Source: Rossellomorea aquimaris
GTDB lineage: Bacteria > Bacillota > Bacilli > Bacillales > Bacillaceae_B
DNA length: 64,000 nucleotides
Reading direction: 5' to 3'
Assembly: GCF_008180865.1 (NCBI RefSeq)
Contig: NZ_VTEX01000002.1
Location: 930,001-994,000, forward strand
The notes below the pieces were generated by a model. The model had not been told where the DNA came from. It saw nothing but the letters and a program-made list of their open reading frames with translations, and made no database searches. Positions 51,438-61,492 of this stretch are shown piece after piece. Both the position numbers and the translations under genes were made by a program. Positions within the stretch are counted from its first letter, which is position 1. Each line of letters starts with the position of its first letter.

Positions 51438-53219
51438 TCAACCGCTCTCCCTCAACTGACTATGATACAACCCATGATAAAACCCTTTCTGCTTCAAAAG
51501 CTCATCATGAGATCCCCGTTCAATGATCTTTCCTTGATCAAGGACCAGTATTTGATCGGCCTGGCGGATGGTGTTAAGACGGTGGGCCACCACTACACTG
51601 GTTCTCCCCTTCATCAATCGTTTGAGGGCTTCCTGAATCTTCAGCTCTGTAATCGTATCGATGCTGCTCGTGGCTTCATCAAGAATAAGGATGGACGGAT
51701 TTGAAAGGATCGCTCGTGCAATGGATAGTAGTTGTTTCTGTCCCTGACTGATCCCACTGCCATCATGCCTTAATAACGTCTCGTAGCCCTCAGGCATTTT
51801 CTTTATGAAGGAATGGGCATTGGCCAATTTAGCCGCTTCCCTTACTTCTTCATCGTCCGCATCGAGCCTGCCGTAACGGATATTGTCTGCAATCGTTCCT
51901 TGAAACAGGAAGCTATCCTGCAGGACAAATCCCATTTGCTGACGAAGACTCTTCCGTTTAATGGTTTGTATATTCTGATCGTCAATCTCAATGGTTCCTT
52001 CATTCAGTTCATAGAAACGAGAGAGCAGATTGGTAATCGTAGTTTTACCTGCTCCTGTCGGTCCGACCAATGCAACGGTCTCACCCGGCGTAATGGTGAA
52101 GGATACATCCTGAAGAGTTTGATCCCCTTTTTCATAGGAAAAGGATACATGACGGAATTCCACTTTCCCTTCAACGGAATCGATTTCCACGGCATCCGCC
52201 TCATCCTTCGCTTCTTCCTCTTCATCTAAAATTTGAAAGACACGCTCAGCACCGGCAATGGCTGATAACAACGTGTTATATTGGTTCGCGAGCTCATTCA
52301 ACGGACGGGTGAACTGACGGGCATACTCAGCAAATATCACAATGACTCCGATGGTTATCATGCCATTTAATGCAAAGATCCCTCCCACTCCGGCAATGAC
52401 GGCAAAACTTAAATTGTTCAACACATTCATAAGCTTCGGGATAAACCCGGAATAGGTATCCGCCCAATAAGCAGCCGTTCGCAATCTCTGATTTTTTTCT
52501 CCAAAATCCTTTATGGCAGTATCCTCACGGGAAAAGGTTTTGATGATGCTATGCCCCGAAATCGTCTCTTCAATATAGCCGTTTAGCTCTCCTATATTTT
52601 GTTGATATTGTTTAAACAAACGTCCTGTCCGATTCGTAATCCACTTCATACCGAGAGCCATGAGTGGTACGATGGTCAATGTGATCAATGTAAGCAACGG
52701 ACTGAGCCAGAGCATGATCGTGACGGTCCCTACTAACGTCAGGACACTGGATATGATTTGTATGAACGAGCTATTCAACGTGGCACTTACATTATCAATA
52801 TCATTTGTGACCCTGCTCATTAACTCCCCATGCTTTCGTTTATCAAAGAAAGGGATCGATAGCTGATGCAATTGATGAAAAAGGTCCTTCCGCAAGCGAT
52901 AGACCGTATCTTGAGCCACACCGATCATCCAATAATTTTGGAACCAAACGGAGAGGGAATGGAAGATGTACACTGCAATTAAACCTAAAACAAGCCCAAT
53001 CAATCCGGAAGTCTCTTTCGTTACAATGTATTCATCAATCGCTTTTCCCACTAGGAAAGGTCCCAGTAAAGAAGCTGCCGAACTGATGAACACCATTAGA
53101 ATGACGAGATACAGGATCACTTTCATTTCGGAAAGGTAGTTCCATAGTCGACGCAGCGTCCCTCTTGCATCTTTCGCTTTATCGTTTTTCCCCAGTTTCT
53201 TTCCCACATGCCTAGACAC
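51438..53219 (-). CDS. ABC exporter half-transporter, canonical-Glu partner (YfiC-like)
   Basis: 593 aa: six-TM exporter domain (1-320) and nucleotide-binding domain. Walker A GPTGAGKTT; Walker B ILILDEATSS with catalytic Glu; but the signature is degenerate (GSGISQGQKQLL instead of LSGGQ). GTG start with AGGAGG, overlapping the upstream partner gene by 8 bp. With that partner it forms a heterodimeric multidrug-type exporter with one hydrolytic and one degenerate ATP site. Confidence 0.92.
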   Translation of the reverse strand: MSRHVGKKLGKNDKAKDARGTLRRLWNYLSEMKVILYLVILMVFISSAASLLGPFLVGKAIDEYIVTKETSGLIGLVLGLIAVYIFHSLSVWFQNYWMIGVAQDTVYRLRKDLFHQLHQLSIPFFDKRKHGELMSRVTNDIDNVSATLNSSFIQIISSVLTLVGTVTIMLWLSPLLTLITLTIVPLMALGMKWITNRTGRLFKQYQQNIGELNGYIEETISGHSIIKTFSREDTAIKDFGEKNQRLRTAAYWADTYSGFIPKLMNVLNNLSFAVIAGVGGIFALNGMITIGVIVIFAEYARQFTRPLNELANQYNTLLSAIAGAERVFQILDEEEEAKDEADAVEIDSVEGKVEFRHVSFSYEKGDQTLQDVSFTITPGETVALVGPTGAGKTTITNLLSRFYELNEGTIEIDDQNIQTIKRKSLRQQMGFVLQDSFLFQGTIADNIRYGRLDADDEEVREAAKLANAHSFIKKMPEGYETLLRHDGSGISQGQKQLLSIARAILSNPSILILDEATSSIDTITELKIQEALKRLMKGRTSVVVAHRLNTIRQADQILVLDQGKIIERGSHDELLKQKGFYHGLYHSQLRESG

Positions 53220-54939
53220 GATGTATTTCCTCCTCTCCGAATTGAGATTGAAAAATCCGCTGATAGAGGGTGGAATCTTCTAATAGGGATGTATGTGTCC
53301 CTTCTCCGATTAACACTCCATCTTCAAGAAGCAGAATTGTATCAGATTCCATTGCGGTACTTATTTTTTGTGTAATGATCATCGTCGTACATTCGTATTG
53401 CTTCAGAGCTTGGAGCAATTTCGATTCTGTTTTTAAATCCAAAGCACTCGTGCTATCGTCCAGTAATAAAATCTTGGGTTTTCGAATGAGTGCTCTCGCA
53501 ATCGACAGACGCTGTTTCTGTCCTCCTGAAAGATTGACACCTTTTTGACCTAGTACTGTATCATACCCATTGGATAGATTCATAATGGTTTCATGGATTT
53601 GGGCATCCTTTGCTGCCTGGATCATCTCTTCCCTGGTGGCATCTTCTTTTCCCCATTGTAGGTTTTCTGATACTGACCCGGAAAACAGGACCGCTTCCTG
53701 GGGCACGTACCCAATATTTTTCCTTACATGATTCAAAGGTATGGACCGTATGCATTGACCGTCCAGTTCAACAGATCCTTCCGTCGCATCATAAAGGCGG
53801 GGAATGAGCTGGAATAGTGATGTTTTGCCGGATCCGGTTGCTCCCAGGATCGAAACCGTTTCGCCTGCCTCCACTTTAAACGATACACCTTCCAGCACCT
53901 TCCCACGGGTTGAAGGGTATTGAAACGACACATCTCTGAATGCAATCTCTCCGTTCACCACTGTGTTTTCCTGCCGGGCTTCTTCTCCGTCTTTTAGATC
54001 TACCTCTGTCTGGAGAACTTCTTCTACCCTCCCGGCGGAAGCTCTTGCTCTTGAGAAGCTCGTAATGATAAATGAGAAAATTGAAAAAACGGAAGAGATT
54101 CTCGTAACATATGTGACGATCGCTACGACTTCTCCAACACTCGCCCCACCTGAGGCAACATCTATACTTCCGAACCACAAAACGGATAGGAGGGCCAGAT
54201 TCATCACGAGCATCAGAAGTGGCATGATGATTTCCATAAAACGAAGAGCACGGACAGTCCGATCCTTCAAATCTTCATTTGCTCCATGAAATCGGCCTTC
54301 TTCATACTTGCTTCGAGTATAAGCCTTGATTAACCTCATCCCGGAGAGGTTTTCCTTCATGACCTCGTTTACTTTGTCCAGACGGGATTGAACTCTTTCA
54401 AAAAAGCTCCATCCCCGCTTCAGGACCCATAATAAGAACACCCATAATACTGGAATCACGATAAATAAAATAAGGGCCAGACGGACATTCACGATAAGTG
54501 CCATGATCGTTGATCCGACAACAAGCAGGGGGGCTCTCAGCATAATGCGCAAGCTCATGAAAATCGTATTCTGCAGCTGCCTTACGTCATTTGTCATCCT
54601 GGTGATCAAGGATGAGGTCGGGAGTTTGTGAAAGCTTGCAAAGGAAAACGACTGAACCTTTTTATATAAGCTTTCCCGCACATCATAGCCAAATCCCTGA
54701 CTCGTATGAGCGGCGAAAAATGAATTCGTCACGCCTGAAATAAACGCAAGAAGAGACATCCCCACCATAATGAAGCCCCATTTCAACACCACGTTTAAGT
54801 CTCCATTCATAATTCCTTCATCAATAATCCGTGCCATAAACAGCGGATTTAATAGTTCTACAGCAAGCTCTACCAGCATTAAACTCCAGGCAACCGCCAT
54901 GGCAATACGGTAAGGCTTTAAAAAACGTATGACTTTCAA
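53212..54939 (-). CDS. ABC exporter half-transporter, degenerate-Glu partner (YfiB-like)
   Basis: 575 aa from TTG at 54939 (AAGAGGGG upstream). Six-TM exporter domain and nucleotide-binding domain: Walker A GATGSGKTS, canonical signature VNLSGGQKQRLS, but Walker B ends ILLLDDSTSALD, with Asp where the catalytic Glu should be. Complementary to the defects of its partner. Substrate unknown. Confidence 0.92.
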   Translation of the reverse strand: MKVIRFLKPYRIAMAVAWSLMLVELAVELLNPLFMARIIDEGIMNGDLNVVLKWGFIMVGMSLLAFISGVTNSFFAAHTSQGFGYDVRESLYKKVQSFSFASFHKLPTSSLITRMTNDVRQLQNTIFMSLRIMLRAPLLVVGSTIMALIVNVRLALILFIVIPVLWVFLLWVLKRGWSFFERVQSRLDKVNEVMKENLSGMRLIKAYTRSKYEEGRFHGANEDLKDRTVRALRFMEIIMPLLMLVMNLALLSVLWFGSIDVASGGASVGEVVAIVTYVTRISSVFSIFSFIITSFSRARASAGRVEEVLQTEVDLKDGEEARQENTVVNGEIAFRDVSFQYPSTRGKVLEGVSFKVEAGETVSILGATGSGKTSLFQLIPRLYDATEGSVELDGQCIRSIPLNHVRKNIGYVPQEAVLFSGSVSENLQWGKEDATREEMIQAAKDAQIHETIMNLSNGYDTVLGQKGVNLSGGQKQRLSIARALIRKPKILLLDDSTSALDLKTESKLLQALKQYECTTMIITQKISTAMESDTILLLEDGVLIGEGTHTSLLEDSTLYQRIFQSQFGEEEIHRV

Positions 54940-55078
54940 ATGAACACCCCTCTTACATAAAACTTCCATTATGTATATATATGTATCATCATAACGTTTT
55001 TTTATGCCGGGTGGTAGTTGGAAGTGTTCATGCAGAAGCTGTAGGTCATTCTTGTAAGAATTATTGAATATTCCTTAA

Positions 55079-55117
55079 CAAAAAACCACACGATCTAATA
55101 GGACCGTGTGGTTTTTA
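55079..55117. terminator. Terminator of the channel gene
   Basis: AAAAACCACACG / CGTGTGGTTTTT 12-bp stem just after the stop codon. Confidence 0.88.
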
Positions 55118-55120
55118 CTC

Positions 55121-56689
55121 TTATTGATCGAGAGGAGGTGTATCCGTTCCGCCATTATTTGGCCTGCTCTTTTCTTCTTCAATTTTCCGATCCAGTTTAG
55201 AAAGATATTTTTGCGCAAAGTCCTTCCCACCCAGGCCAAATGCCAAACCGAAGGCTAGTGCCAGTCCACCCAGAATCAGCATGAAGGCAATATTGACGAT
55301 GGAATCAGCCACTTTTAATTGATCCAAGGCCATAAAGAAGCTTAAGGCAATGATTGCATATTTCGTGATGGTCGAAAGTACTTGGAAGTGATCACTCAGT
55401 ACGTTGGATATGATGCTCTTCACTAAGTTACCTAAGTATAAGCCTGCCCCAAGAATGACGATGGCTGCCAATACATGTGGTAAATACGCAAGGATGCCTG
55501 TTGCCAGAGCAACCAGGAATTCCAATCTTACAATTTCCAATGCTTCTACTACAAAGAGGAAAACAATGATGATTTGAACAACTCTACCTACAAGTCCCGA
55601 TAGATTCATATAAGTTGAGCCAGTGGGTTCATACGGATTCTTATTAGTATTCATCCGTCCAATCCCCATATTACGTAATAGAGAATTGAATCCTACCCGG
55701 TTCAGTAATCGTGCAACCATGGCTCCAACCCATTTGCCGACCCAGATTCCTGCAAGGATGAGCAGAATCGCAATCGCAATATTCGGAAGCATAATCAGGA
55801 CTTGATTGAGCATGTTAATCGCCGGCTCTGAAATCCCCCGAATATCCAGCTGATCTAATGCAGAAATCGTAACCGGAATCATGATGAGCACGAATACAAT
55901 CGTACCAATGACCGATGAAACCGTTGTTCCTTGAAAGAGCTTGCCAATGCCGAATCGTTCAGCGACTCTCTCTGTTCCAATCGCCTGTAAAAAGTTCGTG
56001 ACGATATCCCGGACAATTTTTGCTACAAACCAGCCAACGAGGAGAATGATAGCTGCAGCAAACAATTTAGGAATAAACCCTAGGAAGTTTTGGAGCATTT
56101 CCGTGAATGGCCCTGAAACCCCTGTGATATTAAGAGCTGCTAACACTCCCGGTAAGAATATGAGAAGCACTAGATAGAATACAATTCTAGCACCGGTATA
56201 GACATAGCGATGTACATCGTTCTCATCTTTCGCTAATTTAGATCTTACCAGCGTGCTTTTAACTGCTGGTCTCGTACCCAGTTTCTCTATCAATACCTTC
56301 AGTATAGAAGCAACTATCCATGCAAATAATAGAATAAGTGCCGCCTTTAATACGTTCGGAATCGCTGCTGCCATCGTACTCAACATACCGACCAATGGTG
56401 AAGCAATAAAGTTCAAGTCCAGCATATTGAAGAAGGCAATAAACACGAACACAAGCAGAATAAAGTACACAATTTTACTAATGACTTTCTCCGATGTCCA
56501 TTTCCGTTCTCCGTTCCTGCTGCCAAAATAAAGATTGTCATCGATCTTCACCCGTTTTAAAATTCCGTAAACGGCTTTTTCAACAGCCTTTGCAATGATC
56601 CAGCCGATTAATAACACCAATAAAGCCAATAACAGATCAGGAAGCTTCCCTAAGTACCCGTACCATTCTTGCGTTATATCATTGTTCAT
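55121..56689 (-). CDS. Mechanosensitive-channel-like protein with repeated TM-helix modules
   Basis: 522 aa. At least five copies of one module of two hydrophobic helices are visible, each opening LPDLL/IPNVL/IPKLF/LPNIA/LPHVL and containing ALLVLLIGWIIAKAVEKA-like sequence. This is the conserved-TM-helix repeat of CmpX-type members of the MscS superfamily. The final part (LALAFGLAFGLGGKDFAQKY) is the pore-helix-like Gly/Ala-rich segment. A short acidic/Pro tail follows. Probable osmotic or membrane-tension channel. Confidence 0.83.
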   Translation of the reverse strand: MNNDITQEWYGYLGKLPDLLLALLVLLIGWIIAKAVEKAVYGILKRVKIDDNLYFGSRNGERKWTSEKVISKIVYFILLVFVFIAFFNMLDLNFIASPLVGMLSTMAAAIPNVLKAALILLFAWIVASILKVLIEKLGTRPAVKSTLVRSKLAKDENDVHRYVYTGARIVFYLVLLIFLPGVLAALNITGVSGPFTEMLQNFLGFIPKLFAAAIILLVGWFVAKIVRDIVTNFLQAIGTERVAERFGIGKLFQGTTVSSVIGTIVFVLIMIPVTISALDQLDIRGISEPAINMLNQVLIMLPNIAIAILLILAGIWVGKWVGAMVARLLNRVGFNSLLRNMGIGRMNTNKNPYEPTGSTYMNLSGLVGRVVQIIIVFLFVVEALEIVRLEFLVALATGILAYLPHVLAAIVILGAGLYLGNLVKSIISNVLSDHFQVLSTITKYAIIALSFFMALDQLKVADSIVNIAFMLILGGLALAFGLAFGLGGKDFAQKYLSKLDRKIEEEKSRPNNGGTDTPPLDQ

Positions 56690-56812
56690 TCGATGTTCTC
56701 CCTTCTATTATGGAAATTGTATAATGCTAATACTTATCTACCCACAGATTTTTTTTCAAAACCTGACAAAAAAAGATAGTCTAAATGATTCATCGGGGAG
56801 TCTTAAGTAATA

Positions 56813-56847
56813 GAAAACCCTTAAGGCAAAGCACCTTAAGGGTTTTC
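56813..56847. terminator. Terminator of the beta-propeller gene
   Basis: GAAAACCCTTAAGG / CCTTAAGGGTTTTC, 14-bp perfect stem, 7-nt loop. Confidence 0.8.
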
Positions 56848-56848
56848 A

Positions 56849-59032
56849 TCATGGGAGATCAATTGCGTTTTCTTTTTTAAAATCATCTAATGAGTAAGCA
56901 GTCACTCTATTATGTGATACTGTATAAAGCTGATCATCAATATATAGGAGTCTTTGAATCTGGTCTTCCCACTGTTCGTAATATTCTTTGTTTTCTTCTT
57001 CTGTGAGCTGAGACTTTAAAACGATTCCTTTTTCAGGTGTGATTTCATACAGGAGTGCGCCTTGATAGTCAAAATCCAGTTCATGCCGGCTTCCCTCTTT
57101 TTCATGATAAACAGAAATGGGAAAGCCATATAGATTTCGTGAAGGTTCATGAAGCAGTGCTTTGTGATCGTCCAACAAATAAGAGTGAGTACCCTGCCCA
57201 CCTATTATTTCAGTGTCCGTTTCCTTTGGATGCTGAAAATCTGTAATATCGAATAATGAAATCTTCATTCCTTGTCGAATGATTCTGGGTTCCTCATTGT
57301 TTGTTTTATTATCATTCACCACTTTTGTATCAAACCCAAACCCGATGAGGTGATGTTCGTCAATGGGGTGAAGATAGGTGCTGAAACCTGGAATCTTCAG
57401 CTCCCCCAGAACCTTTGGAGCTTTCGGATCTGCCGTATCGATGACAAAAAGGGGATCGACTTGTTTAAAGGTCACCATATATGCCTTATCCCCCATAAAC
57501 CTGACAGAATAGATTTGTTCTCCCCTGGCTAAATCCGTTACTTCCCCAACATTCTTCATGTTCTCATCCAATATATAGAGAGCATTGGTTGAAGGGGAAT
57601 CACTGTTCCACACCTCCCCTTTTGTCGTTCCAATCCGAAAGTAACCTTTATGTTCATCCATGGAAAATTGATTTAACGCCCTTCCTTCTACCTGACCTGA
57701 GGAAGCATATTCAACCTTTCCATTACTTACGGAAAATTTATAAATCTCCGTGTTTGAAGAGGTCCAACTTTTCATAGCATCTTCATTGTATTTTTCCACA
57801 GCCACATAAAGGTTGTTTTTAGACATATACACTTTATCACCGCTTCCAAGATAGGATTGAACGCTTAGAGAAGCCTTGGGATCTTCCATATCCATTCCCG
57901 TCAGTAAGGTATAGTTGGGGGAATGGGACTGTGGAAAATACTTAATATCTTCTATTGGAAGTGGTGTCGTTTCATTACCTGTTAAACTATCTTTCACCCG
58001 GGGTCTCAGATCAGGATTTCCCCCTTGTTCAAGCATCCAGTAGTTTGGATACAGATTCGAAATCAAATATACAGTGGAATCAACCTTCCTCGACGTTACA
58101 TATTGACCTTCAAGCTCAACATGCCTGAGAAGAGATGGTTTTGCTTTGTCCGAAATATCATACAGAAGCGCAACGGTCGACCCGTCTACAGGCATAGTGG
58201 AAGCAATTGATTCTTGTTTATTCTCTTGAAAATTTGCATGCGACCAGCTATTCCCGATGACGAGCAGCTTATCCTTCTGTAAAAACAGATGTTGCGGCTG
58301 CATATTTTCTTTATAGCTGGTAGTGGATACCACTTTCATTTCTTTCACAGGATTTGCCTTTGTAATTAGCAGTCTACGGTCTGTTAATTGGTAAATATAG
58401 CTTCCATCAGTCTTCACTATATCCCCCTCGTCAACTCCTTGAACCTGATTATTCGTTTCAGAAAAATTGGATTCCGATTGAGGCGATTCTCCAGCTGCAC
58501 TATCTTCAGATGATTTGGATTCCATATTCCCTTCTCTACCGAACAGAGAAAACTCCGTATCTTCCTTATTTTTCTTTAAAATTTGTTTAAAATAGTTCGT
58601 TAGTTCTTCCTTGGATTGAATACTGGGTAGTTTAGAGGTGACAGAAAAGGGTATTTCTGTATCTCCATCATAAGAAAAACCCCATTTGGTTTTCACTTTA
58701 GGAGAAATATGAAGTGTATACTTGTGTGGATCAGAAGGATATCCTTCTGGCGGTGCTTGAATCTGCAGGGTCTTTCGATTTTCATCCAACTTCATGGAGA
58801 CATTGATCCTCTCTCCATTGGAGTCTTCTACATAAATGTTCTGGGGCGTCACCGTTTCCTTATTCAGGGCTGTTGAAAATTGCAGATTCCATGAGTTATT
58901 CTCCATCACGAGAAGGTCGCCCTCCATCTTCCCCTCGGCCTTCACAACAGGTCTTTGACTATACACAAACGTTCCAAGTGCCACCAGCAACACAATACCG
59001 GCAATAATGAGCAGATAAGATTTCTTACTCAT
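56849..59032 (-). CDS. Membrane-anchored beta-propeller protein
   Basis: 727 aa, exported: N-terminal membrane segment (LLIIAGIVLLVALGTFVYS), an Ig-like (Big_5/SbsA-type) domain at about 35-130, a Ser/Glu-rich linker, then a large C-terminal beta-propeller domain starting at NNQVQGVDEGDIVKTDGSYIY, the family hallmark. Repeated blades include KLLVIGNSWS and KAYMVTFKQVDPLFVID. Function unknown; probably extracellular binding. GAGGAGGG precedes the ATG. Confidence 0.85.
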   Translation of the reverse strand: MSKKSYLLIIAGIVLLVALGTFVYSQRPVVKAEGKMEGDLLVMENNSWNLQFSTALNKETVTPQNIYVEDSNGERINVSMKLDENRKTLQIQAPPEGYPSDPHKYTLHISPKVKTKWGFSYDGDTEIPFSVTSKLPSIQSKEELTNYFKQILKKNKEDTEFSLFGREGNMESKSSEDSAAGESPQSESNFSETNNQVQGVDEGDIVKTDGSYIYQLTDRRLLITKANPVKEMKVVSTTSYKENMQPQHLFLQKDKLLVIGNSWSHANFQENKQESIASTMPVDGSTVALLYDISDKAKPSLLRHVELEGQYVTSRKVDSTVYLISNLYPNYWMLEQGGNPDLRPRVKDSLTGNETTPLPIEDIKYFPQSHSPNYTLLTGMDMEDPKASLSVQSYLGSGDKVYMSKNNLYVAVEKYNEDAMKSWTSSNTEIYKFSVSNGKVEYASSGQVEGRALNQFSMDEHKGYFRIGTTKGEVWNSDSPSTNALYILDENMKNVGEVTDLARGEQIYSVRFMGDKAYMVTFKQVDPLFVIDTADPKAPKVLGELKIPGFSTYLHPIDEHHLIGFGFDTKVVNDNKTNNEEPRIIRQGMKISLFDITDFQHPKETDTEIIGGQGTHSYLLDDHKALLHEPSRNLYGFPISVYHEKEGSRHELDFDYQGALLYEITPEKGIVLKSQLTEEENKEYYEQWEDQIQRLLYIDDQLYTVSHNRVTAYSLDDFKKENAIDLP

Positions 59033-59159
59033 ACTTTGACCCTCCTCTATGTTCTATTTGTTGATTAGACGTTGGGAGGGAGAAAATGTTACATGTGCAC
59101 GGAGTCTGCAGTTTGATCATTTCGTCCAACTTTGTTTCGTTTCTATGCTCTGCTGAAGC

Positions 59160-59198
59160 CAATAAAAAAAGACCCCACAAAAGTAAGGTCCGTCCCTA
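59160..59198 (-). terminator. Weak terminator containing a half-copy of the AGGTCCGTCCCT repeat
   Basis: The repeat (59186-59197) overlaps the TAG stop of the ThrE small-subunit gene. On the minus strand its GGACC can pair with GGGTC ahead of seven T residues (59163-59170). Confidence 0.5.
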
Positions 59199-59651
59199 TC
59201 TCATTCGTCTTGCACTTACATTCAGCCGTGCGTTTCGGATGACTTGGTTGATGACTTCCGAGAAGATGAGTCCGATGGCGATGGAGCCTGAGATCATGAA
59301 GGCTTTTGCCGCAAGGTTGATGGCAGCATTGTAATCGTTCTGCACGAAGTTTCTCATGGCATCGTACGCCAGCCCTCCAGGTACAAGAGGGATAATTCCG
59401 GCTACAGAGAAGATGATGACCGGGGTTCTATACATTTTCGCAAATACCTGACTGATCACAGCAACGACAAAGGATGCAAGTAACGTCGCAAGCACCGCAT
59501 CCGCGTCATTTAAACTCATTCCTATGTAGATGATCCAGCCTAACATTCCAACAATTCCGCATTTGAAAAGGGACTGCTTTGGAGCGTTGAAGATAATCCC
59601 GAATGCAGCAGCGGATATGAAGCTTGTCACTAATTGTTCGATGATGAGCAT
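59196..59651 (-). CDS. Threonine/serine exporter, small subunit (ThrE_2, DUF3815)
   Basis: 151 aa, four to five membrane segments: QLVTSFISAAAFGIIFNAPKQ, GMLGWIIYIG, then GIIPLVPGGLAYDAMRN, the ThrE motif that mirrors the one in the larger partner. It is 46 bp downstream of that partner; together they form a split ThrE/YjjP-YjjB exporter. AGGTGAAAAGGG precedes the ATG. Confidence 0.88.
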   Translation of the reverse strand: MLIIEQLVTSFISAAAFGIIFNAPKQSLFKCGIVGMLGWIIYIGMSLNDADAVLATLLASFVVAVISQVFAKMYRTPVIIFSVAGIIPLVPGGLAYDAMRNFVQNDYNAAINLAAKAFMISGSIAIGLIFSEVINQVIRNARLNVSARRMR

Positions 59652-59697
59652 TCCCTTTTCACCTCAATCTTTATTCTTGATACTAATCAAATGCACC

Positions 59698-60459
59698 CTA
59701 TGTCAGAGTAAAAACTACGGCAATTCCCGTCCCGATGGCAAACGCCGTTAAAAAGGCTTCTGCTCCCTTCGATAAACCAGACACCAAATGACCTGCCATC
59801 AAATCCCGAACCGCATTCGTAATGAGAAGACCAGGAACAAGGGGCATCACAGATCCAATGATTATCTTATCCAGTTCCTGTCCGACTCCAAGCTGGACGA
59901 ATCCATACGACAGCATTCCGATAATAAAGGAAGCAAGAAACTCAGCAAAGAATTTGATCGGAACGAGGCGATGAAAATAAATCAGGCTCGTAAATCCGAC
60001 TCCGCCCGTGATCAGTGCCGGAATGAAGTCCATCCACATTCCCTGGAACATGATGAGAAAGCAGCCACTGGCAATCGAAGCTGCCAATACCTGAATCACA
60101 AAGGAGTATGATAAATCTGATTGATCCAGTTTCTCCAGGGCATTGTAGGCTTCTTCAAGGGTAAGATGCCCCTTGCTTATTTGCCTTGAAATACTATTCA
60201 CGAGTGTTACTTTTTCAAGATCAGTAGACCGCTCGTTGATTCGAATCAGCTTCGTTTTCGTCGGTTCAGACGTTTCAATCGAAAAGATGATCCCGGTAGG
60301 CGTCACATAACTGTGAGATTCTGATATCCCATAAGAAGCTGCGATACGCATCATCGTATCCTCGACGCGATACGTCTCTGCACCACTTTGCAGCATGATC
60401 TTACCCGCCAGCAAGCTGACCTCCATAATGTCATATCTTCTTATCATTTTTGCTTCCAT
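59698..60459 (-). CDS. Threonine/serine exporter, large subunit (ThrE, DUF1212)
   Basis: 253 aa from the ATG at 60459 (GGAGAG upstream). The N-terminal soluble part has the DUF1212 signature LLAGKIMLQSGAETYRVEDTM and TPTGIIFSI; the rest has five membrane segments with SVMPLVPGLLITNAVRDLMAG. Exports small hydroxy amino acids or, in related pairs, succinate. Confidence 0.88.
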   Translation of the reverse strand: MEAKMIRRYDIMEVSLLAGKIMLQSGAETYRVEDTMMRIAASYGISESHSYVTPTGIIFSIETSEPTKTKLIRINERSTDLEKVTLVNSISRQISKGHLTLEEAYNALEKLDQSDLSYSFVIQVLAASIASGCFLIMFQGMWMDFIPALITGGVGFTSLIYFHRLVPIKFFAEFLASFIIGMLSYGFVQLGVGQELDKIIIGSVMPLVPGLLITNAVRDLMAGHLVSGLSKGAEAFLTAFAIGTGIAVVFTLT

Positions 60460-60615
60460 ACAATCTCTCCACACGTGCTATTTTTTGAATAGGTCTAGTT
60501 TATAGAAAAAAAGGGGGGTAAGCAATGAGGAACCGGATGATTTTACGTAGATTTAATCTGTGTAGAGGGTTTTAGTGTTGAAGTTTTGAGTAACTTGCCG
60601 TAAACTTTCCAGTCT

Positions 60616-61221
60616 TCAAATCTTTCCTGCTCTTCCTCCTACTCCCTTTTCTCTCTTCCTTTTAAAAAGAAAATATAAAACAGTGACCAGCACAAACCCC
60701 GTCAGGACCAGCAGTTGGTATTCTTCCACCATCCCGAGGATTACTTCTCTATCACCCTCATAGAATTTGCCTATACTTAAGAATAAAAAGGTAGACGGAG
60801 CAATCCCCAGCATAGTAAGGAGAGAATACACTTTCAGATTCATTTTTGCCATGCCGGCCATGAAGGGAATGACGTTTCCTAAATGAAGGGGACTTGCAAT
60901 CGCTACGCTCCAGATTCCGTAGCGGCTGAACTTTTCCTTAGCTTCTTTTAGCTTCTTCCGTTTTTCGGGGTTGAGCTTTGCCTCAAGCCTCTCACCTAAT
61001 TTAAAGCTGATAAAATAAGGAATATAGCTCCCAGCTGTATAAAGAAAGCTTCCTAATAGAGAAATGACTCCTATCTCCATCCACGTTAATTCTAGAATAA
61101 ATCCCATTGTTACGATAAAAAAAGTGCCCACAAAAGGGAAAGCACTTCCTTCAATAAATAAAGAAAGCAATACACCCCATATCCCCCACTCAGCGGAATA
61201 ATTTGCCATGATTTCTTCCAT
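60616..61221 (-). CDS. DedA/VTT-domain membrane protein
   Basis: 201 aa from the ATG at 61221 (ATAGGAGTGA upstream); the reading frame is open further upstream but that part lacks a ribosome binding site and family similarity. SNARE-associated/VTT core: GVLLSLFIEGSAFPFVGTFF, GSFLYTAGSYIPYFISFKLG, and ASPLHLGNVIPFMAGMAKM. Related proteins flip phospholipid carriers. Basic C-terminal tail. Confidence 0.85.
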   Translation of the reverse strand: MEEIMANYSAEWGIWGVLLSLFIEGSAFPFVGTFFIVTMGFILELTWMEIGVISLLGSFLYTAGSYIPYFISFKLGERLEAKLNPEKRKKLKEAKEKFSRYGIWSVAIASPLHLGNVIPFMAGMAKMNLKVYSLLTMLGIAPSTFLFLSIGKFYEGDREVILGMVEEYQLLVLTGFVLVTVLYFLFKRKREKGVGGRAGKI

Positions 61222-61492
61222 CAAGGTCACTCCTATATGAACGAATACCTTAAGTATAAAAAAATCGCCATCATGCAAACAGAAGCCGTAGAAGTAAATG
61301 CTTCTAAGACCTGGGGTGTATTTTCTTCCCATGATAAAAAGACCAGCCTCTTTATAGGAGACGGGTCCTAATAATCTCAAGATTTGATTCAGCCCATTCT
61401 GACCTTTATGTGCATACTTTAATTCATTTAATGTTTTATTTTACATAGAAGAGAGATTTAGATAGATAAGAAGATTACTCTTTCAGATTTGA

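Noticed and set aside
56253..56531. Open frames on the strand opposite real genes (for example within the channel gene and the PaaF gene)
   Set aside because: They lie inside well-supported genes, have no ribosome binding sites and encode low-complexity shadow sequences.
61222..61380. N-terminal extension of the DedA-like protein
   Set aside because: The upstream frame has no Shine-Dalgarno and does not resemble the family; the ATG at 61221 has both.
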